A stretch of DNA of 6,016 bases from an uncultured Micrococcales bacterium (GCA_913062665.1 CAJXVY010000027.1:1-6016), one strand, 5' to 3'; positions 1-6,002 are shown, counted from the stretch's first letter. Notes: generated by a model not told the origin, from the sequence alone. Translations and numbers: made by a program.

Positions 1-366
1 TGCCACCTGGCTCATCAGGTGGAAATACCATCTGCCAAGGTCTTCAGCTGAAAAGCTATCGTCAAAGATTTTGTGCAGAACTTGGCCTGATTTGCCAGAG
101 GATTCGATAAGCGGCAAGTTCAAATAGTCTTCAACATGATTTGCAATTGGACCCCTACCAGTTTTGGTCTCATTGAGATCTCGGAAATCAATTACTAATG
201 ACAACTCAAGGGATGCAAGCCGCTCTGCTTCTTCATCATCAATTGAGCTTATGTCGTCAGCCCTAAAGCTTAGGTTCTCTCTAGTAACTCCATGATCGGT
301 GAGGATTCCTCCGAGGTGCCGGAAGTTTCCGAGTTTTCCCTCCGGATGAGATTTGTCAATGAGCAT
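1..366 (-). CDS. Tyrosine/phosphoinositide phosphatase-like protein (Y_phosphatase3/MptpB type), N-terminal part
   Basis: The 122 visible codons start at ATG 366-364 and stay open to base 1, so the gene is cut by the window edge. The N-terminus has the family's GNFRHLGG motif (residues 13-20, usually NFRDLGG). An FRADDIS segment (34-40) sits where the family has its LYRS..L element. VIDFRDLNET (58-67) matches the beta-strand and loop VIDLRxxxE, and RGP (71-73) follows as in mycobacterial MptpB. These proteins are cytoplasmic or secreted Cys-dependent phosphatases acting on phosphotyrosine or phosphoinositides. The catalytic HCxxGKDRTG loop would lie beyond the left edge, so activity cannot be judged. 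The start is chosen because an in-frame TAA lies 11 codons upstream at 399-397 and no better ATG, GTG or TTG lies between. No clear Shine-Dalgarno is seen. It is divergent from the lipoprotein-glpX pair. The family call is fairly secure; the substrate is unknown. Confidence 0.75.
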   Translation of the reverse strand, partial: MLIDKSHPEGKLGNFRHLGGILTDHGVTRENLSFRADDISSIDDEEAERLASLELSLVIDFRDLNETKTGRGPIANHVEDYLNLPLIESSGKSGQVLHKIFDDSFSAEDLGRWYFHLMSQVA

Positions 367-373
367 GCGACAC

Positions 374-379
374 AGGTTA
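374..379 (-). promoter_or_regulatory. Possible -10 element of a leaderless phosphatase transcript
   Basis: On the minus strand TAACCT (379-374) fits the actinobacterial TANNNT -10 pattern. It ends exactly 7 bases before the ATG at 366, so a transcript would start at or next to the start codon. That would explain the missing ribosome-binding site. No good -35 hexamer is seen at normal spacing. This is pattern-based inference only. Confidence 0.3.
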
Positions 380-389
380 CCGCCTGAAG

Positions 390-416
390 TTGACCATTAG
401 CTGAACTTGAGATGAT
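390..416 (+). promoter_or_regulatory. Possible promoter of the lipoprotein-glpX unit
   Basis: TTGACC at 390-395 matches five of six bases of a -35 box. A poor -10, GATGAT at 411-416, follows with a 15-base spacer (shorter than ideal). Transcription would begin around 423-425, at the lipoprotein ATG, giving a leaderless or nearly leaderless mRNA. The gene's only purine-rich stretch, GAGAG, sits about 2 bases from the ATG, too close for a normal Shine-Dalgarno. The -35 is the stronger half of the call. The site overlaps the divergent phosphatase leader. Confidence 0.3.
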
Positions 417-424
417 TGAGAGAA

Positions 425-766
425 ATGAAAAAGCTGATCCTCCTAGTTCCTCTCTTACTCACCGCTTGCAGCGTAAATCCTGCCCAAGTGGCAGCCGATG
501 CAGCCTTTTGCTCATCTGCTGAAAGCATCTTGCAAAATGTCCAGCAGGCCTACGAAGAGCAGATTGTGGACAGTGAGTTTATAAACTCCACCACTGAGTT
601 TTTATCCTCCATCACTGAACCCCTCAGTGATTCGCTGGGGGATGACATTGATCAACTAAGCAGTGAGCTGTCATCGTCTGCTCCCGTTAGCGAGTCGCAG
701 GATGCAATCGATGATCTCTTGGTCAGCATAAGAGAGCGCTGTGCAGAGGTCGGAGTTGAGTTTTAG
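425..766 (+). CDS. Small acidic predicted lipoprotein, function unknown
   Basis: This is a 113-residue protein if it starts at ATG 425. A longer reading from TTG 416 adds only Met-Arg-Glu in front of the signal and is less likely. Residues 1-14 form a lipoprotein signal peptide: KK, a leucine-rich core, then the lipobox LTAC with the lipidated Cys at 15. The mature part should be anchored to the outer face of the membrane. It is strikingly acidic, with about 20 Asp/Glu against 2 Arg, and is predicted mostly helical with Ser-rich turns (79-91). Only two other cysteines exist, C29 near the start and C106 near the end, and they could form a disulfide closing the helical domain. I recognise no family. 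Other actinobacteria often carry a DUF4245 membrane protein upstream of glpX, but this protein is shorter and not obviously the same. It ends 23 bp before glpX, so the two are probably co-transcribed. Confidence 0.8.
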   Translation: MKKLILLVPLLLTACSVNPAQVAADAAFCSSAESILQNVQQAYEEQIVDSEFINSTTEFLSSITEPLSDSLGDDIDQLSSELSSSAPVSESQDAIDDLLVSIRERCAEVGVEF

Positions 767-789
767 GCTTTCAGGCTAGGCTTATCGCT

Positions 790-1761
790 ATGGAACAACC
801 CTCACTACACCCAGACAGAAACCTTGCCATGGAATTGGTTCGCGCCACCGAGGCGGCAGCCATCAGAGCCTATCCATTCATAGGTCGAGGTGATAAAAAT
901 GCAGCCGATGGAGCGGCGGTTGATGCTATGAGGGCGTTTTTAGCAACTGTCAATTTTCAAGGAAGAGTTGTCATTGGTGAGGGTGAAAAAGACGATGCGC
1001 CGATGCTCTATAACGGCGAGATTGTTGGTTCTGGCGAGGGGCCGGAGACAGACATTGCCGTTGACCCAATAGATGGAACTTCGCTTACAGCCGCCGGGCG
1101 TATGAATGCAATCAGTGTGATTGCGGTGAGTGACAGAGGTAGCATGCTGGATGCGTCCGCTGTCTACAAAATGAACAAGTTGGTAACCGGAGCAGCCGGT
1201 GTTGGAGTAGTGGATATTCGAAAGCCCCTCAGTGAGAACATCAAGGCTTACGCCAAAAGTGCCGGCAAGAAAACCGAAGATGTTTTGGTGGCAATTTTGG
1301 ACCGCGATTACAACGAGCATTTGATTGAAGAAATCAGAGAGGCCGGGGCAAGGACCAGGCTTTTGCGCGATGGTGATGTTGCGGGCGGTATTCAGGCTGC
1401 CAGGGAGTCATCCAGAGTTGATATGTGTGTTGGCATTGGAGGAAGTCCAGAAGGAATTGTCACTGCCTGCGGCATTCGGGCTTTGGGTGGCCACATGCAG
1501 GGTATTTTGCACCCACGGGAAGAGTTTGAAAGAGAAGCTGGCGAGAAAGCTGGGTTGAAATTTGACCATGTCTACGAAATGGATGACATGGTTGCCAGCG
1601 ACAACACCTTCTTCATTGCCACCGGTGTAACCGATGGTGCGATGTTGGAAGGTGTGAAGCGAAGCGGTAACCGAGTAATCACCGAGAGCATTGCAATCAG
1701 AGGAAAATCACGCACTGTTAGAACTATCAGGGCTGAGTACTCACTGGATAGGTGGAGCTAA
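790..1761 (+). CDS. glpX: Fructose-1,6-bisphosphatase, class II (GlpX)
   Basis: It hydrolyses fructose 1,6-bisphosphate to fructose 6-phosphate in gluconeogenesis, in the cytoplasm, with divalent metal. The 323 residues align along their whole length with E. coli GlpX. GRGDKNAADG (32-41) supplies K36 and D40, VIGEGE (61-66) gives E64, and DPIDGT (92-97) gives D92, D95 and T97. GIGGSPEG (215-222) gives E221, and IRGKSRTVR (303-311) is near the C-terminus. D95 replaces the Glu of E. coli DPIEGT; DPIDGT is the general signature of the Li-sensitive phosphatase superfamily. The ATG at 790 is preferred over an internal ATG because the preceding PDRNLA segment is typical of actinobacterial GlpX. The ribosome-binding site is weak (AGG-containing). 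Its last 21 bp overlap the tail of the convergent MFS gene. GlpX is usually the main or only FBPase in actinobacteria, so it is probably essential for growth on non-sugar carbon. Confidence 0.97.
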   Translation: MEQPSLHPDRNLAMELVRATEAAAIRAYPFIGRGDKNAADGAAVDAMRAFLATVNFQGRVVIGEGEKDDAPMLYNGEIVGSGEGPETDIAVDPIDGTSLTAAGRMNAISVIAVSDRGSMLDASAVYKMNKLVTGAAGVGVVDIRKPLSENIKAYAKSAGKKTEDVLVAILDRDYNEHLIEEIREAGARTRLLRDGDVAGGIQAARESSRVDMCVGIGGSPEGIVTACGIRALGGHMQGILHPREEFEREAGEKAGLKFDHVYEMDDMVASDNTFFIATGVTDGAMLEGVKRSGNRVITESIAIRGKSRTVRTIRAEYSLDRWS

Positions 1762-2922
1762 TTCATCTTCGATGAAGTTTTTCTTGGCAAGAGCGAATGC
1801 TGCTGAAATCACAAGAAGGTTACTCACCCCAACAATGATCAGAACCACTTCCCAGCCACCGGTGAGATCTCTGATGAAGCCAACGCTCAGAGTCGTAATG
1901 CTGGCCGCGCTGTAACCGAGGAACTGGGCAAAGCTAGAAACTTGCAAGACCGTGTCGGGGTATCGGCTTCGTAGGTTGAATAACGCTAGCGAAAGTGGAA
2001 AGGTCAGCTGAGCAAGGCCCAAGAAAACAACAAAAATCAAGACCCACTGCGGGGCAAGAATAAACCCTGCAGACCCTATAAGACCGCTGAATCCCGCCAA
2101 TGCAACTACCAACCATTGACTGCCTGGGAGCTTTTCGGCCAGTAGCGGTGCGATTAGCCCTGAGGGTAGTCCCATGAAGGCGAAAATCGTAAGCACCAGT
2201 GCAGAGGTTGCGATGTCTACACCCGCGTGCTCGAAAGCAATTGTTGGAAGCCAACCAAATGAGAGATAGGCAGTGATTGAGGAGACGAGAAATATAGTCA
2301 TAACCGCGACTGCGGTTGGGGATTTCAAAAGCGGCAGTTTTGCCGGTTTCACGCTGAGATCGACTTTTTTATTCTCACCGAGCAAAGCGGCGGCAGGAAT
2401 CAAAATTAGGGCTGCCAAAATTGCCCACTGCGCCAATGAAAAGCGCCAACCAAAGGCTTCTGCGACAGGCACTGCGATAAGAGGCGGAATAAAGGTTCCA
2501 AAGCTTATGACGGTTATGTAAACCGTGGTTAGTAGACCAATCTGATTGGGAAAATACCGCCTAATAATCGAAGGGAGAATTAAATTTCCAATCCCCATTC
2601 CGGCAAGAGCAACAAGCGAGCCGACAATTAGCCATTCACCACTGAAGGCGAACCCTCTGAGCAGGTGTCCGGCAAGAATCAGGAGACCGACTATCAGCGA
2701 GGTCATCTCCAGTCCAAGTTTTCTTGCTGGCCTGGTTCCAAGCAAAGCTCCAATGGCAAACATTACTGGCGGGGTGGCAGCTATAACACTTTCAGAAAGT
2801 GCGGATAGGCCTAAATCTTCTCTAATGAAAAACACAACTGGTGAAAAAGAGGTCACCGCGCTTCGAAGGTTGGCCGCCAAGAAAACAACTAGCCCAACGG
2901 CTAGCACAATCCTGAGCTTCAC
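1741..2922 (-). CDS. MFS transporter, CynX/NimT-like family
   Basis: This 393-residue, very hydrophobic protein should span the membrane about 12 times. The central loop (about 183-200) is charged and cytoplasmic. Family features visible are AANLRSAVTSFSPV (16-29, usually NLRPA..S..P), GNLILPSIIRRYFP (112-125) and GWRFSLAQWA (158-167). These fit the CynX/NimT/YycB branch, whose members move small anions or drug-like compounds (cyanate, 2-nitroimidazole). The substrate here cannot be read from sequence. The start is GTG 2922, which overlaps the hisN stop in a GTGA; a weak GCGAG lies about 8 bases upstream. No later start would keep the first membrane helix. It is the last gene of the aroA-rsgA-hisN operon, so it may export or import a metabolite linked to amino-acid synthesis, but that is guilt by association. 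The tail overlaps glpX by 21 bp, convergently. Confidence 0.88.
   Translation of the reverse strand: MKLRIVLAVGLVVFLAANLRSAVTSFSPVVFFIREDLGLSALSESVIAATPPVMFAIGALLGTRPARKLGLEMTSLIVGLLILAGHLLRGFAFSGEWLIVGSLVALAGMGIGNLILPSIIRRYFPNQIGLLTTVYITVISFGTFIPPLIAVPVAEAFGWRFSLAQWAILAALILIPAAALLGENKKVDLSVKPAKLPLLKSPTAVAVMTIFLVSSITAYLSFGWLPTIAFEHAGVDIATSALVLTIFAFMGLPSGLIAPLLAEKLPGSQWLVVALAGFSGLIGSAGFILAPQWVLIFVVFLGLAQLTFPLSLALFNLRSRYPDTVLQVSSFAQFLGYSAASITTLSVGFIRDLTGGWEVVLIIVGVSNLLVISAAFALAKKNFIEDELAPPIQ
1762..1782 (+). terminator. Possible intrinsic terminator of glpX
   Basis: Directly after the glpX stop, TTCATC (1762-1767) and GATGAA (1771-1776) form a perfect 6-bp stem with a TTC loop. It is followed by G and five T (1778-1782), then CTT. 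The stem has only two G-C pairs, so it would be weak, but position and T-run fit termination. It lies inside the last codons of the opposite-strand transporter. On the minus strand no T-run follows, so it would act for glpX only. Confidence 0.42.
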
Positions 2923-3689
2923 TTCAGTAGCTCGCTAAGTTGCGAGTCCAGCAAGCCGTTACTTGACATTACCTTCGATGTCTGATCGTGAAGATTCCCA
3001 GACTGGTCTCTAAAAACCCCGCCAGCTTCCCTGACAATAGGCGCAATTGCCGCCCAGTCGTAAATTTTTAGATGGCTTTCCGCACTTATGTCAACCGCAC
3101 CTTCGGCTACCAGCATGTGTGACCAGAAATCACCATATGCCCTTGTTCGCCAGACAGATTTCGAGATTTTCCAGAGTTTTTCAATCTCTCCGTTTTCATC
3201 CCATAGCTCGATGCTAGAAAAACTAAAGGAAGCGTCAGTAATGTCTCTGACTTTGGAAACCTGAAGTTTCTTAGTCTCTCCGCTTACTTCGGTGGTGAAT
3301 GCTCCCTCACCGGTTGATGCCCACCATCTTCTGCCCATAGCCGGAGCACTTACTACCCCGAGAACATATTCATCATTAACCCGGAGGGCAATCAACGTTG
3401 CCCAGACTGGAACTCCCCGCAAGAAGTTGGCAGTTCCATCAATAGGGTCGATTATCCAAACCCTCTCGGAATCGCCCCCTGAGCCGTATTCCTCGCCAAT
3501 AATTGAATCTCCGGGTCTCTGGCTGGAAATAAGATCACGAATTACGGTCTCCACGGATTTATCGGCATCTGTTACGGGGGAACGGTCTGGTTTGGTCTCA
3601 ACTAACAGATCAAGTGCCTGGAAGCGTTCCATGGACTTCTGATCGGCCGCATCCGCTAATTCAAGAGCAAATATCAGATCTTGATTCAT
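2919..3689 (-). CDS. hisN: Histidinol-phosphate phosphatase, inositol-monophosphatase type (HisN)
   Basis: It removes phosphate from L-histidinol phosphate, the next-to-last part of histidine synthesis, using Mg2+ in the cytoplasm. With 256 residues it closely follows Mycobacterium tuberculosis HisN. Matching parts are TKPDRSPVTDADKSVE (32-47), the metal-binding IGEEYG (64-69), DPIDGTANFLRGVPVWATLI (81-100), GVVSAPAMGRRWWA (111-124), RAYGDF (183-188) and YDWAAIAPIVREAGG (210-224, metal ligand D211). The start is placed at ATG 3689 rather than ATG 3701. It forms an ATGA overlap with the rsgA stop, has a clear GGGAG (3699-3695) five bases upstream, and gives an N-terminus like that of the mycobacterial protein. 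The gene overlaps the following transporter by 4 bp. A general inositol-monophosphatase activity is the alternative, but similarity to HisN, including the ALDLLVETKPD region, favours histidine synthesis. Confidence 0.92.
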   Translation of the reverse strand: MNQDLIFALELADAADQKSMERFQALDLLVETKPDRSPVTDADKSVETVIRDLISSQRPGDSIIGEEYGSGGDSERVWIIDPIDGTANFLRGVPVWATLIALRVNDEYVLGVVSAPAMGRRWWASTGEGAFTTEVSGETKKLQVSKVRDITDASFSFSSIELWDENGEIEKLWKISKSVWRTRAYGDFWSHMLVAEGAVDISAESHLKIYDWAAIAPIVREAGGVFRDQSGNLHDQTSKVMSSNGLLDSQLSELLK

Positions 3690-4693
3690 CTGCGCTCCCA
3701 TTGTTCTGCTTCTAAAACCTTCAGAAGTCTCCTGAAGGAGTTAAGCCTAGCGATAGGGATTTCATTTTCTTCATTGAGCGCGCAGCCAGTGATTTCCTCT
3801 TGGTGATTACATCCTCTTGGGCAGCTAGTTGTAATTTCGGCAATGTCTTCAAAGGCTCCAAGTAGGTCATCTTTTTCTATCAAACCAAGACCAAAGGTTC
3901 TGACTCCCGGAGTGTCGATAAGCCAGCCCTCATCCAGGGCAATTGCTTTTGCGGCACTTGATGTGTGTTTCCCTTTACCGGTAACCGCGTTGACATCACC
4001 AGTATCCAACTCGGTTCCGGTTAGCGCATTTACCAAAGTGGATTTACCAACCCCCGAATAGCCAACGAACACCGTTTTCTTGCCGGCTAGCTGGCTTTTT
4101 AGTTGAGCAAGGTCGAAATCGTCGCTACGGGTTTTGAAAATGCTGATTGGGAGCCCTTGGAGATTTTCTAAAAACTCTGAGGGGTCTTTGACATCGGTTT
4201 TGGTCATGATCAATATTGCATCCAGCCCTGCTGCGAAGGCGCTGGCCAGATATCTATCGAGCAGTCCTATGTTTGGCTCTGGGTTTGCACTAGCCATCAC
4301 CACCGCCAATTGATCCGCATTGGCAACAATCGGTTGCTCATTCAAGCTGTCATCTTCACTTGAGCGCCTGAGTAAAGTTTTCCGATCTGCAATTTTTACG
4401 ATTCTGGCAAGTGATCCTTTGGCGCCGCTGAGATCCCCGTCAAGATAAACAATGTCGCCAACGACTGCGCCCTGTTTTCTGAGTTCTTTGGCAAGGGTTG
4501 CCGTGATTTCTCCGCTATCAGCCAGCACCTGGTAGCGGGCAAGATTCACTGTCAACACCATTCCTTGAGGAAGGTCGTCGTAGTTTGGTCTGCGCTTGGT
4601 CCTCGGCCTACTACCTTTTGGATTTGGGCGTATGCGGACATCCGATTCGTCCAAATCGTGCTTTTGATTTTCAGGTTCGTAAAGCCAGCTCAC
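3686..4693 (-). CDS. rsgA: Ribosome small subunit-dependent GTPase A (RsgA)
   Basis: A circularly permuted GTPase that acts late in 30S ribosome assembly. The 335 residues show an actinobacterial N-terminal extension with ESDVRIRPNPKGSRPRTKRRP (16-36). An OB-fold domain follows (about 44-115). The permuted GTPase motifs are G4 TKTD (164-167), G1 GYSGVGKST (211-219), G2 Thr in GKGKHTS (T244), and G3 DTPG (260-263). The C-terminal zinc site is C291, C295, H297 and C304 (CPRGCNH...C). GTG 4693 is chosen because it forms a GTGA overlap with the aroA stop and yields an N-terminus reading (M)SWLYEP, as in relatives. A longer reading from ATG 4711 would add six residues and lacks a ribosome-binding site. 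No strong Shine-Dalgarno is seen before GTG 4693 either, so translation likely depends on re-initiation after aroA. It overlaps hisN by 4 bp at the other end. Confidence 0.95.
   Translation of the reverse strand: MSWLYEPENQKHDLDESDVRIRPNPKGSRPRTKRRPNYDDLPQGMVLTVNLARYQVLADSGEITATLAKELRKQGAVVGDIVYLDGDLSGAKGSLARIVKIADRKTLLRRSSEDDSLNEQPIVANADQLAVVMASANPEPNIGLLDRYLASAFAAGLDAILIMTKTDVKDPSEFLENLQGLPISIFKTRSDDFDLAQLKSQLAGKKTVFVGYSGVGKSTLVNALTGTELDTGDVNAVTGKGKHTSSAAKAIALDEGWLIDTPGVRTFGLGLIEKDDLLGAFEDIAEITTSCPRGCNHQEEITGCALNEENEIPIARLNSFRRLLKVLEAEQWERR
3695..3699 (-). promoter_or_regulatory. Ribosome-binding site that decides the hisN start
   Basis: GGGAG on the minus strand lies five bases before ATG 3689, the only strong Shine-Dalgarno near this junction. 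The alternative ATG at 3701 overlaps this motif and has only a weak AGAAG upstream. The site lies within the last codons of rsgA. Confidence 0.7.
3714..3738 (-). other. Terminator-like hairpin inside the operon, before hisN
   Basis: On the minus strand CCTTCAG (3738-3732), a 7-base loop and CTGAAGG (3724-3718) form a perfect 7-bp stem, followed at once by TTTT (3717-3714). It lies in the last codons of rsgA, about 15 bases before the hisN ribosome-binding site. It could attenuate or pause transcription between rsgA and hisN, or protect an mRNA end. The T-run is short and the region is coding, so chance is a real possibility. Confidence 0.25.
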
Positions 4694-5952
4694 GAAACCA
4701 AACCCATCCACAAGTCTTTGAAATTAGGCATGGTTTTTGAGGTGGTTTCAATATTTTCAATCTCAATTGGCGCTCTTAAGCCAATAATCGCACCGGTGGT
4801 GGCCATTCGATGGTCGTGGTAGGTGTGCCACCTACCGCCTCTAAGTTCAGTTGGGATGATTTCCAGACCATCCTCAGTCTCAGTAGCGTTTCCACCAATC
4901 CGATTGATTTCAGTCGTTAGCGCGAGCAATCTGTTTGTCTCGTGACCGCGAAGATGGGCGATTCCACTCAACTTGCTGGGGGAGTCTGCCAAAACCGCAA
5001 GTCCTGCAATTGTCGGGGCAAGCTCACCAGCCTCCGATAGATCCGCCTCAATGCCATCAATTGTTCCATCGGAAGTAATTTTCAAACCCTCTTGCCCTAA
5101 CTCAAATTTGGCTCCCATTTGCCCCAAGAGTTTGATGTGTTGCTTTCCAACCTGGGTTGTCTGTTCGGGCCAGTCCTTGACAGTCAGCTCCCCGGCGGTC
5201 ACCATTGCCCCTGCCAAAAACACTCCAGCATTACTCAGATCTGGTTCAATTATTAGCTCTTTGGCTGAAATCTCTCCGGGCAGGATTTGCCAGGATGTTT
5301 GCGATTTTTCAATTACCTGAACACCTCTATCCCTGAGGCAGGCGATGGTCATTTCGATATGTGGAATTGAGGGTAGTGATGCCCCCTTATGAGTAATTGT
5401 CAGACCTTGTTCAAACCTTGCTGCCACCAACATAAGAGCAGACACGAACTGTGAGGATTTTGATGCATCTAAAACCACCTCAGTTGCATCTATTGAACCG
5501 GTACCCATTACTTCGAATGGAAAGCTTGAGCCTTGCTTGGAATATTGGACACCTAATTGATCTAATGCTTCGAATACTCCATCCAAAGGTCGTTGTAGCG
5601 CCTCTTTGTCAGCTTCAAAGCGAACAATTCCTTTATTTAGTATTGCCAATAAGGGGACAAATCGCATAACCGTTCCAGCTAATCCACAATGAATGCTTGC
5701 CGAGTTGTCAAACCTTGCAGGATTGATTTCCAAAGAATGATCAGTTTGAACAACTTCTGCACCCAGAGCCTTGATTGCGTCAATCATCAGCTGGCTATCC
5801 CTTGAAAAAAGTGGCTTCTGAAGAACGGATTTTCCTTTGGCGATGGCCGAAAGAAGAATTTCTCGGTTGGTGAGGGATTTTGATCCCGGTATGCTCACCG
5901 AACCGCTGAAGGGCCTGCCAGCAAGCGGAGCGGAGAAAAAACTAGAACTCAT
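4690..5952 (-). CDS. aroA: 3-phosphoshikimate 1-carboxyvinyltransferase (EPSP synthase)
   Basis: It joins phosphoenolpyruvate to shikimate 3-phosphate, the sixth step of the shikimate pathway to aromatic amino acids, in the cytoplasm. It has the usual full length (420 residues). Motifs in order are IPGSKSLTNRE (21-31; K25, S26, R30), GLAGTVMRFVP (90-100), RPLDG (121-125), ASKSSQF (163-169), EPDLSNA (236-242), GELAPT (309-314), RGHETNR (335-341), YHDHRMA (378-384) and KTMPNF (406-411). E310 sits where E. coli has catalytic Asp313, and H337 where E. coli has Lys340; both changes appear to be the actinobacterial form. N340 replaces the common Asp in ETDR. The Gly that governs glyphosate binding is retained (G93). 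ATG 5952 follows an AGAGG three bases away and an in-frame TAG at 5961-5959. It is the first visible gene of the operon and overlaps rsgA by 4 bp. Confidence 0.96.
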   Translation of the reverse strand: MSSSFFSAPLAGRPFSGSVSIPGSKSLTNREILLSAIAKGKSVLQKPLFSRDSQLMIDAIKALGAEVVQTDHSLEINPARFDNSASIHCGLAGTVMRFVPLLAILNKGIVRFEADKEALQRPLDGVFEALDQLGVQYSKQGSSFPFEVMGTGSIDATEVVLDASKSSQFVSALMLVAARFEQGLTITHKGASLPSIPHIEMTIACLRDRGVQVIEKSQTSWQILPGEISAKELIIEPDLSNAGVFLAGAMVTAGELTVKDWPEQTTQVGKQHIKLLGQMGAKFELGQEGLKITSDGTIDGIEADLSEAGELAPTIAGLAVLADSPSKLSGIAHLRGHETNRLLALTTEINRIGGNATETEDGLEIIPTELRGGRWHTYHDHRMATTGAIIGLRAPIEIENIETTSKTMPNFKDLWMGLVS

Positions 5953-5973
5953 TGACCTCTAATCTACCTTTGA

Positions 5974-6002
5974 ATTATCTGAAACTTATTCTCAGTATTC
6001 AC
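5974..6002 (-). promoter_or_regulatory. Possible promoter of the aroA-rsgA-hisN-MFS operon
   Basis: On the minus strand GATAAT (5979-5974) matches five of six bases of a -10 box. A weak -35, GTGAAT (6002-5997, three of six), lies 17 bases upstream. Transcription would start near 5967, leaving a leader of about 15 bases that carries AGAGG (5960-5956). The call rests mainly on the -10. The 64-bp stretch to the window edge holds nothing else I can identify. Confidence 0.4.

Noticed and set aside
3..22. Perfect 7-bp inverted repeat (CCACCTG / CAGGTGG, 6-base loop).
   Set aside because: It lies inside the phosphatase coding region with no T-run after it on either strand. One or two stems of this size are expected by chance in 6 kb.
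764..783. Direct repeat TAGGCTT at 764-770 and 777-783 between the lipoprotein gene and glpX.
   Set aside because: Only two 7-base copies, one of them partly in the stop codon; too little to call an operator or repeat.
940..1320. Open frame of 126 codons on the minus strand inside glpX.
   Set aside because: It is antisense to a well-conserved enzyme, has no family resemblance and a Cys/His/Arg-rich composition typical of a shadow frame.
1700..1741. Search for a terminator of the aroA-rsgA-hisN-MFS operon downstream of the transporter stop.
   Set aside because: No convincing hairpin plus T-run was seen on the minus strand here. The operon may end by Rho or further inside glpX.
2546..2938. 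Open frame of 130 codons on the plus strand opposite the MFS gene.
   Set aside because: Low-complexity Ser/Pro/Arg composition typical of a frame antisense to a membrane protein. The transporter frame explains the sequence.
4818..4836. Perfect 8-bp inverted repeat (GGTAGGTG / CACCTACC, 3-base loop) in aroA.
   Set aside because: It encodes the conserved RWHTYHDH stretch, has no T-run, and about one such stem per window is expected by chance.
4973..5320. Open frame of 115 codons on the plus strand opposite aroA.
   Set aside because: Ser/Pro-rich shadow of aroA with no recognisable motif or ribosome-binding site.
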